From Streptomyces sp. NK15101 (GTDB taxonomy: Bacteria; Actinomycetota; Actinomycetes; Streptomycetales; Streptomycetaceae), in assembly GCF_020400725.1 (NCBI RefSeq), contig NZ_JAINVG010000007.1, positions 1-64,000 on the forward strand: a stretch of DNA of 64,000 bases, read 5' to 3'. Positions within the stretch are counted from its first letter, which is position 1. Each line of letters opens with the position of its first letter. The notes beneath the pieces are model-generated. The model ran no database searches. It saw only the letters and a program-made list of their open reading frames with translations, and was not told where the DNA came from. This document shows positions 10,171-18,329 of the stretch, in pieces. A program made the position numbers and the translations under genes.

Positions 10171-11019
10171 GTGAATATCCGCTCCCTCACCCGAGGCGAC
10201 GGCGTGCTGATCGGTGCAGCGGTGCTGCTGTTCATCGCCTCGTTCCTGGACTTCTTCTCCTACAAGGGCCTCGCGGCTGACGCCCCGAGCGCCTGGGAAT
10301 CCCTGGGGAACGCCATCGGCGTGTACATGGTGGGCATCATCGGCGCGGCCCTGATCATCCTCACCCGCGCGCTGCCCCAGCCCCGCAAGGTCGTCGGCCT
10401 CGACCTCGGCCAGTTCGGGGTCGCCGCGACGATCTTCACCGCCTGGTCGCTCTTCTGGACGATCATCGACCTCGGCGGGGTCGACGCCGGCGCCGGCCTG
10501 ATCCTCGGCCTGATCGCCGCCCTGATCCTGGCCGGCGCCGCCGTCGCCGGTCCGCTGGTCCCCGCCCTCAAGGCCCCGCTCGTCGGCGCGCCCTCGCCGC
10601 AGTCCCCCACGCCGTACGGCATGCAGCACGGCCAGCCGGGTCAGCCGGGCGTCCCCGGCGGCTACGGCTACCCGGGTGCGCAGCAGCCGCAGTACGGCGG
10701 GCCGCAGGACCCCTCGCAGGGTGCGGGGCAGCCGTTCGGCGCGCAGGCCGTCGCCCCGCAGCCGCAGGCCGCGCAGCAGCCCGAGCCGCAGGCGGCCGCT
10801 CCGGCCGCGCAGCCGGCCTCGGACTTCGCGCCGTTCTGGTTCGCGGTCCCGGTCGCGCGTCCGCTGTACGCGGAGGACGGCTCGCAGGCGCCGATCGCCG
10901 AGCTGGCCCCCGGCACCTGGTACCTCGCGGTCGAGCAGCGCGGTCCGGGCCTGGTGGCCCAGACGCAGGACGGCCGCCGCGGTGTCCTCCAGGACACCAC
11001 CGGCATCCAGCGCGGCTGA
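10171..11019 (+). CDS. Four-helix membrane protein with Gln/Pro-rich tail (DUF5336-like)
   Basis: The 282-residue protein has four predicted membrane helices (GVLIGAAVLLFIASFLDFF, VYMVGIIGAALIILT, FGVAATIFTAWSLFWTII, LILGLIAALILAGAAVAG). A low-complexity Gln/Pro/Gly cytoplasmic tail with QPGQPG, PQYGGPQDPSQG and AQQPEPQ repeats follows. It ends in a conserved GTWYLAVEQRGPGLVAQTQDGRRGVLQD domain. This is the general plan of the actinobacterial DUF5336-type proteins. GTG 10171 is chosen because AAGGA sits at correct spacing; an in-frame ATG at 10114 has no ribosome site. A 15-bp terminator hairpin follows directly. Confidence 0.7.
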   Translation: MNIRSLTRGDGVLIGAAVLLFIASFLDFFSYKGLAADAPSAWESLGNAIGVYMVGIIGAALIILTRALPQPRKVVGLDLGQFGVAATIFTAWSLFWTIIDLGGVDAGAGLILGLIAALILAGAAVAGPLVPALKAPLVGAPSPQSPTPYGMQHGQPGQPGVPGGYGYPGAQQPQYGGPQDPSQGAGQPFGAQAVAPQPQAAQQPEPQAAAPAAQPASDFAPFWFAVPVARPLYAEDGSQAPIAELAPGTWYLAVEQRGPGLVAQTQDGRRGVLQDTTGIQRG

Positions 11020-11042
11020 CGCCTCCGCACGCCTCACGCACA

Positions 11043-11080
11043 CGGCCCCCCGCCCGGACTCCCTTCCGGGCGGGGGGCCG
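11043..11080 (+). terminator. Strong intrinsic-type terminator hairpin
   Basis: A perfect 15-bp GC stem (11043-11057 with 11066-11080) with an 8-base loop lies 23 bp after the stop of the membrane protein gene. No U-tract follows, as is common in Streptomyces. It separates that gene from the LLM oxidoreductase promoter. Confidence 0.8.
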
Positions 11081-11105
11081 TTGCCGTACAGTCCCCGCAA
11101 CACAC

Positions 11106-11120
11106 CTGACGGAGCGTCAG
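11106..11120. promoter_or_regulatory. Palindrome CTGAYRGnnCRTCAG, copy 2 (LLM oxidoreductase promoter)
   Basis: CTGACGGAGCGTCAG is perfectly palindromic around a GAG centre and lies 14 bp before the start of the LLM-family gene, overlapping where a repressor would block the ribosome site or transcription start. It matches the copies at the fadE34, aldehyde dehydrogenase, MBL and P450 promoters. No KstR-like site was found here. Confidence 0.7.
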
Positions 11121-11134
11121 AAAGGATGTGGGGC

Positions 11135-12145
11135 ATGCGACTCGGACTCGCCCTCGGCTACTGGGGCCGCGGCCCCTCCCCCGGCCACCTCGACCTCGCC
11201 CGCGAGGCCGAGCGGCTCGGATACGACTCCGTGTGGACCGCCGAGGCCTGGGGCTCCGACGCCTTCACCGCGCTGACCTGGATCGCCGCCCACACCAGCC
11301 GCATCAGGCTGGGCACCGCCGTCGCGCAGATGGCCGCCCGCGCCCCCACCACCACCGCGATGCACGCGCTCACGCTCGACCACCTCTCCGGCGGCCGCGT
11401 GCTGCTCGGGCTCGGCCTGTCCGGGCCGCAGGTCGTCGAGGGCTGGTACGGGCGCCCCTTCCCCCGCTCCCCGCTGACCGCGACCCGCGAGTACGTGGAC
11501 GTGGTCCGCCAGGTGCTGCGCCGCGAGGCCCCCGTCCGGCTCGACGGACGCCACCACTCCCACCCGTACGACGGCCCGGACGGCACCGGCCTCGGCAAGG
11601 CCCTCAAACCGATCACCCACCCGCTGCGCGCCGACGTCCCCGTCCTGCTCGGCGCCGAGGGCCCCAGGAACATCGCGCAGACCCTCGCCATCGCCGACGG
11701 CTGGCTGCCCCTCTACTGGACGCCCGACCGCTGGGCCGAGGTGTACGCCCTGCCGGAGACGCTTCCCGAGGGCTTCCTCGTCGCCCCGATGGTCCGGGCG
11801 CGGCTCTGCGAGGACGTGACGGCCGGGCTGCTCCCGGTCAAGGCGATGCTCGGCTTCTACATCGGCGGCATGGGGCACGCGGCCCGCAACTTCCACGCCG
11901 ACCTGATGGGACGCATGGGGTACGAGAAGGAGGCCCGCCGCATCCAGGAGCTGTTCGCGGCGGGCCGGCGCGAGGAGGCCGTGCTCGCCGTGCCGGACGC
12001 CTTCGCGGACGAGATCTCGCTCGTCGGTCCCCGGAAGCGGATCGCCGGGCGCCTGGAGAAATGGCGGCGGGGCCCGGTGACGGACCTGCTGGTCACCTCA
12101 CCGGACCCCGCCACCCTCCGCCTCCTGGCGGAGCTCAGCACATGA
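11135..12145 (+). CDS. LLM-class F420/flavin-dependent oxidoreductase
   Basis: The 336-residue protein has the TIM-barrel luciferase-like fold that uses F420 or FMN. Diagnostic segments are the N-terminal GLALGYWG, EAERLGYDSVWTAEAWGSDAFT, IRLGTAVAQMAARAPTTTAMHALTLDHLSGGRVLLGLG and VPVLLGAEGPRNIAQTLAIADGWLP, as in F420-dependent reductases of Mycobacterium and Streptomyces. ATG 11135 follows AAAGG by nine bases; ATG 11126 is also in frame. The palindrome at 11106 links it to the sterol-type promoters of this window, where a redox step on a steroid or acyl-CoA intermediate is plausible but unproven. The gene ends 2 bp from a convergent lipoprotein gene. Confidence 0.85.
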   Translation: MRLGLALGYWGRGPSPGHLDLAREAERLGYDSVWTAEAWGSDAFTALTWIAAHTSRIRLGTAVAQMAARAPTTTAMHALTLDHLSGGRVLLGLGLSGPQVVEGWYGRPFPRSPLTATREYVDVVRQVLRREAPVRLDGRHHSHPYDGPDGTGLGKALKPITHPLRADVPVLLGAEGPRNIAQTLAIADGWLPLYWTPDRWAEVYALPETLPEGFLVAPMVRARLCEDVTAGLLPVKAMLGFYIGGMGHAARNFHADLMGRMGYEKEARRIQELFAAGRREEAVLAVPDAFADEISLVGPRKRIAGRLEKWRRGPVTDLLVTSPDPATLRLLAELST

Positions 12146-12147
12146 CG

Positions 12148-12690
12148 TCAGCCGCCCAGCTGTGAGGCGCTGGGGACCTTCTCCACGACCTCGGCGCCCG
12201 CGCTCCTGCCCGCGTCCTTCACGCTGTTGATGACGTTCTCGAAGGCACCGACGTCCGCGCCTCCCGCCTCGCCCTTGCGGAGCTTCGTCCCCAGGTCCTT
12301 GAGCGAGTCGATCCCGGCGGAGAGCGGCGCGACCGCCTTCGAGAGCAGCGGGTCGCCCTTGGCGTTGTTCACCGCCGCCTTGAGCCGGTTGTACGTGAAC
12401 GCGCCGGCGAGGCCCGCCTTCACCAGGGCGAAGGTCCGGCCGTCCGCGCCCTTCTTGAACTTCCCCTCGCGGTACGGCTTCACGATCCACTGGTACGTGG
12501 CACCCGCGGCCAGACCGGCGTTGGCCACGAACCGCGTCTTCGCCAGCTTCTGCCGCTCGAAGCTCGCGGAGGCCGACGGGGTCGCGGTACCGCTCGCGCT
12601 CTGCGTGTCGTCGCCGCAGGCGGCGGTGGTCAGGAGCAGGGTGCAGGACAGCAGCAGCGCCACGACTCCACGCGAAACACTTCCGGGCAC
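12148..12690 (-). CDS. Putative lipoprotein, 180 residues
   Basis: A signal peptide (SRGVVALLLSCTLLLTTAAC) ends in a lipobox-type TAAC, so the mature protein should be tethered to the outer face of the membrane by a lipidated Cys. A Ser/Thr/Ala linker precedes a mainly helical domain with repeated Lys-Ala-Gly patterns (LKAAVNNAKGDPLLSKAVAPLSAGIDSLKDLGTKL). I do not recognise the family. It is transcribed convergently with the LLM oxidoreductase gene and upstream-divergent from the AraC gene; nothing indicates a shared role. Confidence 0.8.
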   Translation of the reverse strand: MPGSVSRGVVALLLSCTLLLTTAACGDDTQSASGTATPSASASFERQKLAKTRFVANAGLAAGATYQWIVKPYREGKFKKGADGRTFALVKAGLAGAFTYNRLKAAVNNAKGDPLLSKAVAPLSAGIDSLKDLGTKLRKGEAGGADVGAFENVINSVKDAGRSAGAEVVEKVPSASQLGG

Positions 12691-12938
12691 GACGGGACCT
12701 CCCTGGTGGCTGTGGTGCCAGCCTCACCCGGGCCCCCCGCGCCCGCCACCGGTGCGGCTCCGTACGGGTTCCGTACGGGTCCCGCCATCCCTGTCCCTCG
12801 GCGTCTTCGCAGGTCAGGGCCGAGGGACATCCCTCCACGTCCCTGGGACGCCGTCACCCCTGGCCCTGTCCCCCGGGCCCTCCCGACAGTGGATCTCCGG
12901 CCCGGGACGGCTCCGGGCACGGGAGGTTCGAGGAGTCG

Positions 12939-13772
12939 ATGGTGAGACGCCGCGTGTGTACGGGGGGCGGCAGGTGCCAGTGGTACTACGGGAGGCCGGA
13001 CGCCCGGCTGGGGCCGGGCATCGGCACGTATCGGGGGTTCCGGTCGACGGCGGGCGTGCCGCAGGAGCGGCTGGTGGTGCCGAGCGGGCGGGTGTCGCTG
13101 CTCATCGGTTTCGGGGGCGAAGTACGGGTGCGCGGGGCGGGCGGGCACGCCTCGCTGGTGTCGGGGCTGCACAACCGGGCGCGGGTGCTCGGGCACGGCG
13201 GCGACGTCCACGGCGTGGAACTCGCCCTCGCTCCCTGGGCGGCGCACCGGTTCCTCGGCGGCACCCCGCTGGCGGAGCTCGCCGACGTCCTCGCCGACCC
13301 GGTCGACGTGCTGGGCGACCGCGCCCGCCTCCTGGGCGAGGCCCTGGCGGACCTCCCGGGCTGGGCCGAGCGCTTCGCGCTGCTCGACGAGACGCTGCTG
13401 CGGTGGGCGGCGGAGACGGACGGGGCCGGCGGACCCGCGCCGGCCGTCCTGGAGGCCTGGCGGCTCCTGGAGCGGTCCGCCGGAGCCCTGCAGATCCGCG
13501 AGGTCGCGGCGGCCACGGGCTTCAGCCTGCGGCATCTGGAGCGCCGCTTCCGGGAACAGATCGGCCTCAGCCCGAAGCGGCTCGCCCGGATCCTGCGGCT
13601 GAACCGCGCGATCCGGCTGCTGTCGGCGGGCGGCAGGCCCGCCGACACGGCCGCCCGGTGCGGCTACTACGACCAGGCCCACCTCGGTCTCGAGTTCAAG
13701 GCGATGACCGGGATGCCCCCGGGCCGCTTCCTCGCGGACCGGGGGACGTCGAGCTCCTGGATCGCCGGCTGA
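12939..13772 (+). CDS. AraC/XylS-family transcriptional regulator
   Basis: The 277-residue protein carries a C-terminal double helix-turn-helix of the AraC type from about residue 180. The first helix pair is LQIREVAAATGFSLRHLERRFREQIGLSPKRLARILRLNRAI. The second is DTAARCGYYDQAHLGLEFKAMTGMPPGRFL, close to the family's canonical second-HTH signature. The N-terminal ligand-sensing region (GPGIGTYRGFRSTAGVPQERLVVPSGRVSLLIGFG) resembles the DUF6597 type. ATG 12939 has AGGAG at the right spacing. The upstream region holds GC-rich repeats but no obvious operator, and the target genes are unknown. Confidence 0.85.
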   Translation: MVRRRVCTGGGRCQWYYGRPDARLGPGIGTYRGFRSTAGVPQERLVVPSGRVSLLIGFGGEVRVRGAGGHASLVSGLHNRARVLGHGGDVHGVELALAPWAAHRFLGGTPLAELADVLADPVDVLGDRARLLGEALADLPGWAERFALLDETLLRWAAETDGAGGPAPAVLEAWRLLERSAGALQIREVAAATGFSLRHLERRFREQIGLSPKRLARILRLNRAIRLLSAGGRPADTAARCGYYDQAHLGLEFKAMTGMPPGRFLADRGTSSSWIAG

Positions 13773-13901
13773 GCCTCCGGGCCCGGAAGCGGGTCGGGAG
13801 ACGGATCCGTCGTTTTTCTCCAATACGGGACCGGGCGCCGGGCGGAAGTCTTACGCCCGCGTGCGGTCGCGCACGCATCACCGACGAAGAAGGAACGAAA
13901 C

Positions 13902-14351
13902 ATGGGCATGGTCACGGGGCTCCGCAAGAAGGCCGCGGTCGTCGCCGCCACCACCGCGCTGCTCGTCGGCGGCGGTGTCGTCACCGCCACCTCGGCCTCC
14001 GCGGGCTACATGTGCGGCGCCGGGTACCACTGCGCGTACTGGGCGCAGCTGGGCGACAGCGGCTCGCACGACTACTACAACAGCGACGCCAACTTCACCA
14101 ACGACTACTTCAACGACAACCCGGGCACGCGCGGCTCCGGCGAGATCGTGAACGACAACGTCCGTGCCGCCAGCAACTCCAGCACGGGCGGCTACGAGAG
14201 CCACTACTACCGCGACATCAACTACGGCGGCGGCCTGCTGTTCTGCGTGAACCCCGGCAGCCAGGTCTTCTACGGCAGCCTCGCGAGCTGGCAGGAGGCC
14301 CAGGCCAGCTCCCTCCTGCTGCGCCCGTCGACGACCATCCACTGCTTCTGA
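13902..14351 (+). CDS. Secreted peptidase inhibitor family I36-like protein
   Basis: The 149-residue protein has a signal peptide ending in SASAG near residue 35. A small beta-rich domain follows with the I36 pattern CGAGYHCAYW, repeated aromatic and Asn-rich strands (HDYYNSDANFTNDYFND), VNDNVRAASN and a closing FCVNPGSQVF segment. Family members such as Streptomyces metalloproteinase inhibitors block extracellular proteases. The four Cys are arranged for two disulfides. A ribosome site GAAGGAA precedes the ATG. A strong hairpin at 14394 terminates the transcript before the next secreted-protein gene. Confidence 0.8.
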   Translation: MGMVTGLRKKAAVVAATTALLVGGGVVTATSASAGYMCGAGYHCAYWAQLGDSGSHDYYNSDANFTNDYFNDNPGTRGSGEIVNDNVRAASNSSTGGYESHYYRDINYGGGLLFCVNPGSQVFYGSLASWQEAQASSLLLRPSTTIHCF

Positions 14352-14393
14352 GCAGACCTCGCTTCCGAGCGAAACCGCGCACCACGCGTGAAC

Positions 14394-14426
14394 GGGGCCC
14401 GGTGCTACAGGGGTGCACCGGGCCCC
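14394..14426 (+). terminator. Terminator hairpin after the I36 gene
   Basis: A perfect 12-bp stem (14394-14405 with 14415-14426) and a 9-base loop lie 43 bp after the stop codon. It ends 35 bp before the start of the next gene, so some read-through could couple the two secreted-protein genes. Confidence 0.75.
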
Positions 14427-14460
14427 GCCCACTCTCCCGCCGACGAAAGGCATCCGCACC

Positions 14461-15423
14461 ATGACCGGGACCCGTCGTCCCCGCCGTGTCCTGCTCACGC
14501 TCACCGCCGTCCTGGCGGGCGGAGCCGCCGTCGCCGGCGGCACGCTGCTGGCCTCCGCCCGGAGCGCGCCCCCGGTCCCCGACGAGGCCCTCGTGTCGAC
14601 GGCCGCCCTGGAGCGGCTGCACCGGATGCCGCCCGTCACCGACCGCCTCTTCGCCTGGACCGACGTCCAGGCCCGCAGCGCCGAGGCCGAACGCCGCCAC
14701 GCCATCGACTGCATGGCGCGGAAGGGCTTCCGCTACACCCCTAGGGCCACGCCTCCGGCGGGCTCCGGCGGGGACGAACGGCCGCGTCCCTTCGGCCTGG
14801 AGACACCCCCTTCCTCCTCAGCCCCGTCCGCCCCGGCCGAGCCCGGCGAGACGCCCCCGAAGCCCGGCAGCCCGGAGACCTCCCCCGCGTACACGAAGGC
14901 CCTCTTCGGCGACGAGAACAAGCGGGTGACGGTCGAGGGCGAGCTCGGCATGAGCGTGTCCCGGCCGGGAGACGGCTGTCTCGCCGAGGCCGAGACGCGC
15001 CTGCTCGGCGACAGCCGTGCGCGCTGGCTCCGCACGCGGATCCTGCTCTTCGAGGGGCAGGAGCAGACCCGCGCGGCCCTGGAGAAGGACCCGAGGTTCC
15101 GGGACGCGACCGGCCGCTGGCAGCAGTGCATGGACCGGGCGGGCTTCCCCGGCCAGCGCGACCCACAGGCGCTGCTGAAGTCGCTGCCCAGCCAGCGGGC
15201 CCGCCTCGGCGGCCGTGACGTCCTGCGCGCGGATCTGCGCTGCAAGAGCACGACCGGCTACCTGACCGTCGCGTACACCCGGCTCGCCGCCGTCCAGCAG
15301 AGCTGGCTGGACCGGCACCCGGCCGTCTCCGAGGACTGGACGGCCCTCCTCGCCCGCCAGGACAAGGCCGCGCGCGAGGTGCTCGCGACTACGGCTGCTG
15401 CGCCTTCTCCTCGCTCGGGATGA
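14461..15423 (+). CDS. Secreted or membrane-anchored hypothetical protein, 320 residues
   Basis: An N-terminal hydrophobic segment (RRVLLTLTAVLAGGAAVAGGTLL) acts as a signal peptide or anchor. A Pro/Ser-rich linker (about residues 95-145) precedes a helical domain with conserved Cys (HAIDCMARKGFRY, GDGCLAEAETRLLGD, WQQCMDRAGFPG, ADLRCKSTTGYLTVAY). The four Cys-containing helices suggest two extracellular disulfides. The pattern resembles Streptomyces proteins often found next to I36 inhibitors, but I do not know its function. GAAAGG precedes the ATG 14461. Its 3' end overlaps by 35 bp the 3' end of the convergent XRE regulator gene. Confidence 0.75.
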   Translation: MTGTRRPRRVLLTLTAVLAGGAAVAGGTLLASARSAPPVPDEALVSTAALERLHRMPPVTDRLFAWTDVQARSAEAERRHAIDCMARKGFRYTPRATPPAGSGGDERPRPFGLETPPSSSAPSAPAEPGETPPKPGSPETSPAYTKALFGDENKRVTVEGELGMSVSRPGDGCLAEAETRLLGDSRARWLRTRILLFEGQEQTRAALEKDPRFRDATGRWQQCMDRAGFPGQRDPQALLKSLPSQRARLGGRDVLRADLRCKSTTGYLTVAYTRLAAVQQSWLDRHPAVSEDWTALLARQDKAAREVLATTAAAPSPRSG

Positions 15424-16219
15424 AACGGCCGGTGCAGCTGCGCGGGCCGTTCTTCGGCAGGGCCGCGCAGACCCACACCGAGCCGTCGTCCGGGGCCGCG
15501 ATCAGAGGTGTGTAGACGTCCCTGTCGTAATGGACGACGTCGGCCTGGGCGGCGCCGTCGGAGTTGTTGACCACGACGGTGGCGCCGACCTGGGCGAAGG
15601 AGATCCGGCCCCAGGCGGCCTGGCAGGCCCGGCTGTAACGGAGCTCGATGACGAGGTCCTTGGGGATGGAGCCGGTGCGCACGGTGACGGCGTCGGCGCC
15701 GCAGTTCATCTTCTTCGGGTCACGGCCCTCGCAGCCCGTGAGGGTGCAGCCGGTGGCCGGTCCCGCGACCTTCACGGCGGGCTTCGGGCGAGGGGCGGCC
15801 GACGGTTCGCCGGAGCCGGAGAGGGCGGCGTAGGAGATCGCGCCCGCCGTGAGGAGGACCGCGAGCACGAGCGAGGCCCACAGGGTGCGGCGGCGCCGGG
15901 CCGTCGCCGCACCGGCCTCCGCTTCCGTCCCCGCCTCCGGCCCGGCCCCGGTCTCCGCCCCGGTCCCGGGTTCCGGTGCCGTGCGCCGCGCGTCCTCTTC
16001 GGCCCAGAGCGCGAGCAGCGGGGCCGGGTCGGTCCCGCAGAGCCGGGCGAGGCTCTCCACGGCGTCGCGCGGCGGGAACTGCTTGCCGTTGACCCAGCGT
16101 TCCCACGACGACTTGGCGTAGTGCGTCTTCTCGCTGAGCTGGACGAAGCTGGAACCCGATGCCTTCTTCAACGCGAGCAGCTCGCCCGCCAGGTCCTTGA
16201 CCGACCCCGCACGGTCCAT
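15389..16219 (-). CDS. XRE-type helix-turn-helix membrane protein (DUF2690-like)
   Basis: The 276-residue protein joins an N-terminal HTH (about residues 5-65) to a membrane helix and an extracytoplasmic domain. The HTH part reads LLALKKASGSSFVQLSEKTHYAKSSWERWVNGKQFPP and the helix is ASLVLAVLLTAGAISYAAL. A Glu/Ala/Gly-rich linker precedes the helix. The outer part has four Cys (CTLTGCEGRDPKKMNCGADAV, ACQAAWG) and fits DUF2690. Such proteins may sense an envelope signal and regulate DNA directly. ATG 16219 is chosen because a long inverted repeat at 16241-16271 covers the earlier in-frame ATGs. The 3' ends overlap with the convergent gene. Confidence 0.7.
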   Translation of the reverse strand: MDRAGSVKDLAGELLALKKASGSSFVQLSEKTHYAKSSWERWVNGKQFPPRDAVESLARLCGTDPAPLLALWAEEDARRTAPEPGTGAETGAGPEAGTEAEAGAATARRRRTLWASLVLAVLLTAGAISYAALSGSGEPSAAPRPKPAVKVAGPATGCTLTGCEGRDPKKMNCGADAVTVRTGSIPKDLVIELRYSRACQAAWGRISFAQVGATVVVNNSDGAAQADVVHYDRDVYTPLIAAPDDGSVWVCAALPKNGPRSCTGRFIPSEEKAQQP

Positions 16220-16240
16220 CTGTGACCGATTCTCCCTGAT

Positions 16241-16271
16241 ATGCATGTCCATGCCAGTCATGGACGTGCAC
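16241..16271. promoter_or_regulatory. Inverted repeat upstream of the XRE membrane regulator
   Basis: Two 13-base arms, ATGCATGTCCATG (16241-16253) and CATGGACGTGCAC (16259-16271), pair at 11 of 13 positions around a 5-base centre. The repeat lies about 22 bp before the chosen start of an HTH protein, which suggests an autoregulatory operator; that role is inferred. Confidence 0.5.
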
Positions 16272-16352
16272 ATCCTAGAGCGCTGTAAGGGGTGCCCCAC
16301 GCCCACAAATTGCGTGCGTCAAGCACATATCAGGCCAGGATCCGCCGGTAAT

Positions 16353-17441
16353 TCAGACGCAGCAGTCGGGCTCCAGGCCGCTCGGCAGCCGCTCGCCGCC
16401 GAAGACGGCGACGGTCGCCTCCTCGCCGCCGAGGGCCGCGACCGCGAGGAGGAGCGAGCCCGCGGTCCAGGCGGTCTGCTCCTCGGGCCACACGGCCTTG
16501 TCGCTCTCCGTGGCGCCCTCGAAGACGTACCCCGTCCAGTACATGCCGTTCCCGGCGCGCAGGTGCTGGATGTCCTTGAGGACCGTGAGGGCCCGGTCGG
16601 ACTCCCCCATCGCCCAGAGGGCGAGGGCGAGTTCGCAGCTCTCGCCCCCGGTGACCCAGGGGTTGGGGACCACGCAGCGCACGCCGAGGCCGGGGACGAC
16701 GAACCGGTCCCAGTCGGCCTCGATCCGGGCCTGCGCCTCGGCTCCGGTGACCGCGCCGCCGAGGACCGGGTAGTACCAGTCCATCGAGTAGCGGGACTTG
16801 TCGAGGAAGCGCTCGGGGTGCCGGCGGATCGCATGGCGGAGGGCCCCGGCGGCCAGCTCCCAGTCGGGCTGCGGCTCCTCGCGGACCTCTGCGATGGCGA
16901 GGGCGCAGCGCAGCGCCTGGTGGATGGAGGAGCTGCCGGTGAGCAGCGCGTCGTCCACCGGTGTGCCGTCGGGCTCGCGCTTCCAGCCGATCTGGCCGCC
17001 GGGCTGCTGCAGCCCGAGGACGAACTCGACGGCCGCGTAGACGGCGGGCCACATCCGGTCGAGGAAGGCGTCGTCGCCGGTGGAGAGGTAGTGGTGCCAG
17101 ACGCCGACCGCGATGTACGCGACGAAGTTGGACTCGCGGCTCCGGTCGGTGACCTGCTCCGGGTCGCCGTCGTGGTAGGCCGCGCACCAGGAGCCGTCGG
17201 CGTTCTGGTGGCGGGCGAGCCACTCGTAGGCGCGGGCCGCGGCGGCGTGCTCGCCGGCCGTGTCGAGGGCCATGGCGGCCTCGGTGTGGTCCCACGGGTC
17301 CAGGTGGTGGCCGCGGAACCAGGGGATGGCGCCGTCCTCGCGCTGCACGGCGAGTATCCCCGCCACGGTCTCGGCGGCCTGCTCGGCGGTGAGCACCCCG
17401 GGCAGGACGAGGTGCTCCGCGATCCGCTCGGGAGACGTCAC
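16353..17441 (-). CDS. Alpha/alpha-toroid protein (prenyltransferase/glycosidase-like), third gene of the GT operon
   Basis: The 362-residue soluble protein is built from paired helices typical of alpha/alpha barrels. Loops such as REDGAIPWFRGHHLDPWDHTEAAMAL, NADGSWCAAYHDGD and YPVLGGAVTG recall squalene-cyclase/prenyltransferase repeats and six-hairpin glycosidases. Proteins of this kind are often labelled prenyltransferase without biochemical support. The start GTG 17441 overlaps the methyltransferase stop by four bases (GTGA), so translation is coupled. With the methyltransferase and glycosyltransferase it forms a three-gene operon under the KstR-like site at 19703. A carbohydrate-modifying or glycosidase role fits the neighbours better than prenyl transfer, but this is inference. 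Confidence 0.75.
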   Translation of the reverse strand: MTSPERIAEHLVLPGVLTAEQAAETVAGILAVQREDGAIPWFRGHHLDPWDHTEAAMALDTAGEHAAAARAYEWLARHQNADGSWCAAYHDGDPEQVTDRSRESNFVAYIAVGVWHHYLSTGDDAFLDRMWPAVYAAVEFVLGLQQPGGQIGWKREPDGTPVDDALLTGSSSIHQALRCALAIAEVREEPQPDWELAAGALRHAIRRHPERFLDKSRYSMDWYYPVLGGAVTGAEAQARIEADWDRFVVPGLGVRCVVPNPWVTGGESCELALALWAMGESDRALTVLKDIQHLRAGNGMYWTGYVFEGATESDKAVWPEEQTAWTAGSLLLAVAALGGEEATVAVFGGERLPSGLEPDCCV

Positions 17442-18217
17442 TTGGCCGCGTCCGCGGTGTCGGCGGAGTCCGCGGTGCCGGCGGGGTCCACGGCGGCCTT
17501 CGGAAGGTGGGGCTTGGTCGCGTACGCCACGAAGCTCTTGCCGACGACCGGGTTGAGCAGCTGCTCGGCGACCCGGGTCAGGGCGGGCTTCTTCATGATG
17601 TCCCAGACCAGGAGCTTGTGGTACGCGCGGACCGGCAGCGCCTTGTCGTTGTCGACGCCGAAGGCGCACTTCAGCCACCAGTACGGCGAGTGCAGCGCGT
17701 GCGCGTGGTGGGTGCCGTACGGCCTGAGGCCGGCCTGCCGGATCTTGCCGAGCAGTTCGTCGGCCTTGTAGATGCGGATGTGGCCGCCCTCGACCTCGTG
17801 GTACGCGTCGGAGAGTGCCCAGCAGACCTTCTCGGGGCCGTACCGGGGCACGGTGATCGCGATCCGGCCGCCCGGCTTGAGGACGCGGACCATCTCGGCG
17901 AGCACGCCCTTGTCGTCGGGGATGTGCTCCATGACCTCGGAGATGATGACGACGTCGAAGGACTCGTCGGGGAACGGCAGGTTGAGGGCGTCGCCCTCCA
18001 TCGCGGTGGCGGTCGCGCCGGCGGGGGCCTCGCCGGCCTCCTTCATGGCGGCGAACCACTTGGCGACCTCGCGGATCTCCTCGCCGTTCTGGTCGAGGGC
18101 CACGACCTGGGCGCCGCGCCGGTAGCACTCGAAGGCGTGCCGGCCCGCACCGCAGCCCAGGTCGAGCACACGGTCGCCGGGGGCGAGCGGGAAGCGGGTG
18201 AAGTCGACGGTCAGCAC
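17438..18217 (-). CDS. Class I SAM-dependent methyltransferase, second gene of the GT operon
   Basis: The 259-residue protein has a complete Methyltransf_11 core. Motif I is VLDLGCGAGRHAFE near residue 18, the SAM acidic residue is in VVALDQN, and FPDESFDVVIISEVMEHIPD and LKPGGRIAITVPRYGPEKVCW form the later motifs. It resembles mycobacterial Rv0224c, which lies between an aldehyde dehydrogenase gene and a glycosyltransferase gene (Rv0223c-Rv0225). The same three families lie close together here. GTG 18217 is chosen; upstream in-frame sequence has no conserved character. It follows the glycosyltransferase by 112 bp. The substrate is probably a glycan or glycolipid, by association. Confidence 0.85.
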   Translation of the reverse strand: MLTVDFTRFPLAPGDRVLDLGCGAGRHAFECYRRGAQVVALDQNGEEIREVAKWFAAMKEAGEAPAGATATAMEGDALNLPFPDESFDVVIISEVMEHIPDDKGVLAEMVRVLKPGGRIAITVPRYGPEKVCWALSDAYHEVEGGHIRIYKADELLGKIRQAGLRPYGTHHAHALHSPYWWLKCAFGVDNDKALPVRAYHKLLVWDIMKKPALTRVAEQLLNPVVGKSFVAYATKPHLPKAAVDPAGTADSADTADAAK

Positions 18218-18329
18218 GAGGACGGCCTGCTTTCGGGGTTGGAGAGACGTTGTGGGCAGGCGTTCCGCAGGGCGGAACGGGTGGGCACGACCCGCCCACC
18301 GGGCCGCACCCGGCGGACGGGGCGAGTCC

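Noticed and set aside
16353..17441. Terpene or prenyltransferase biosynthetic function for the toroid protein
   Set aside because: The fold alone gives this label; there are no DDxxD or DxDD cyclase motifs and the neighbours modify glycans.
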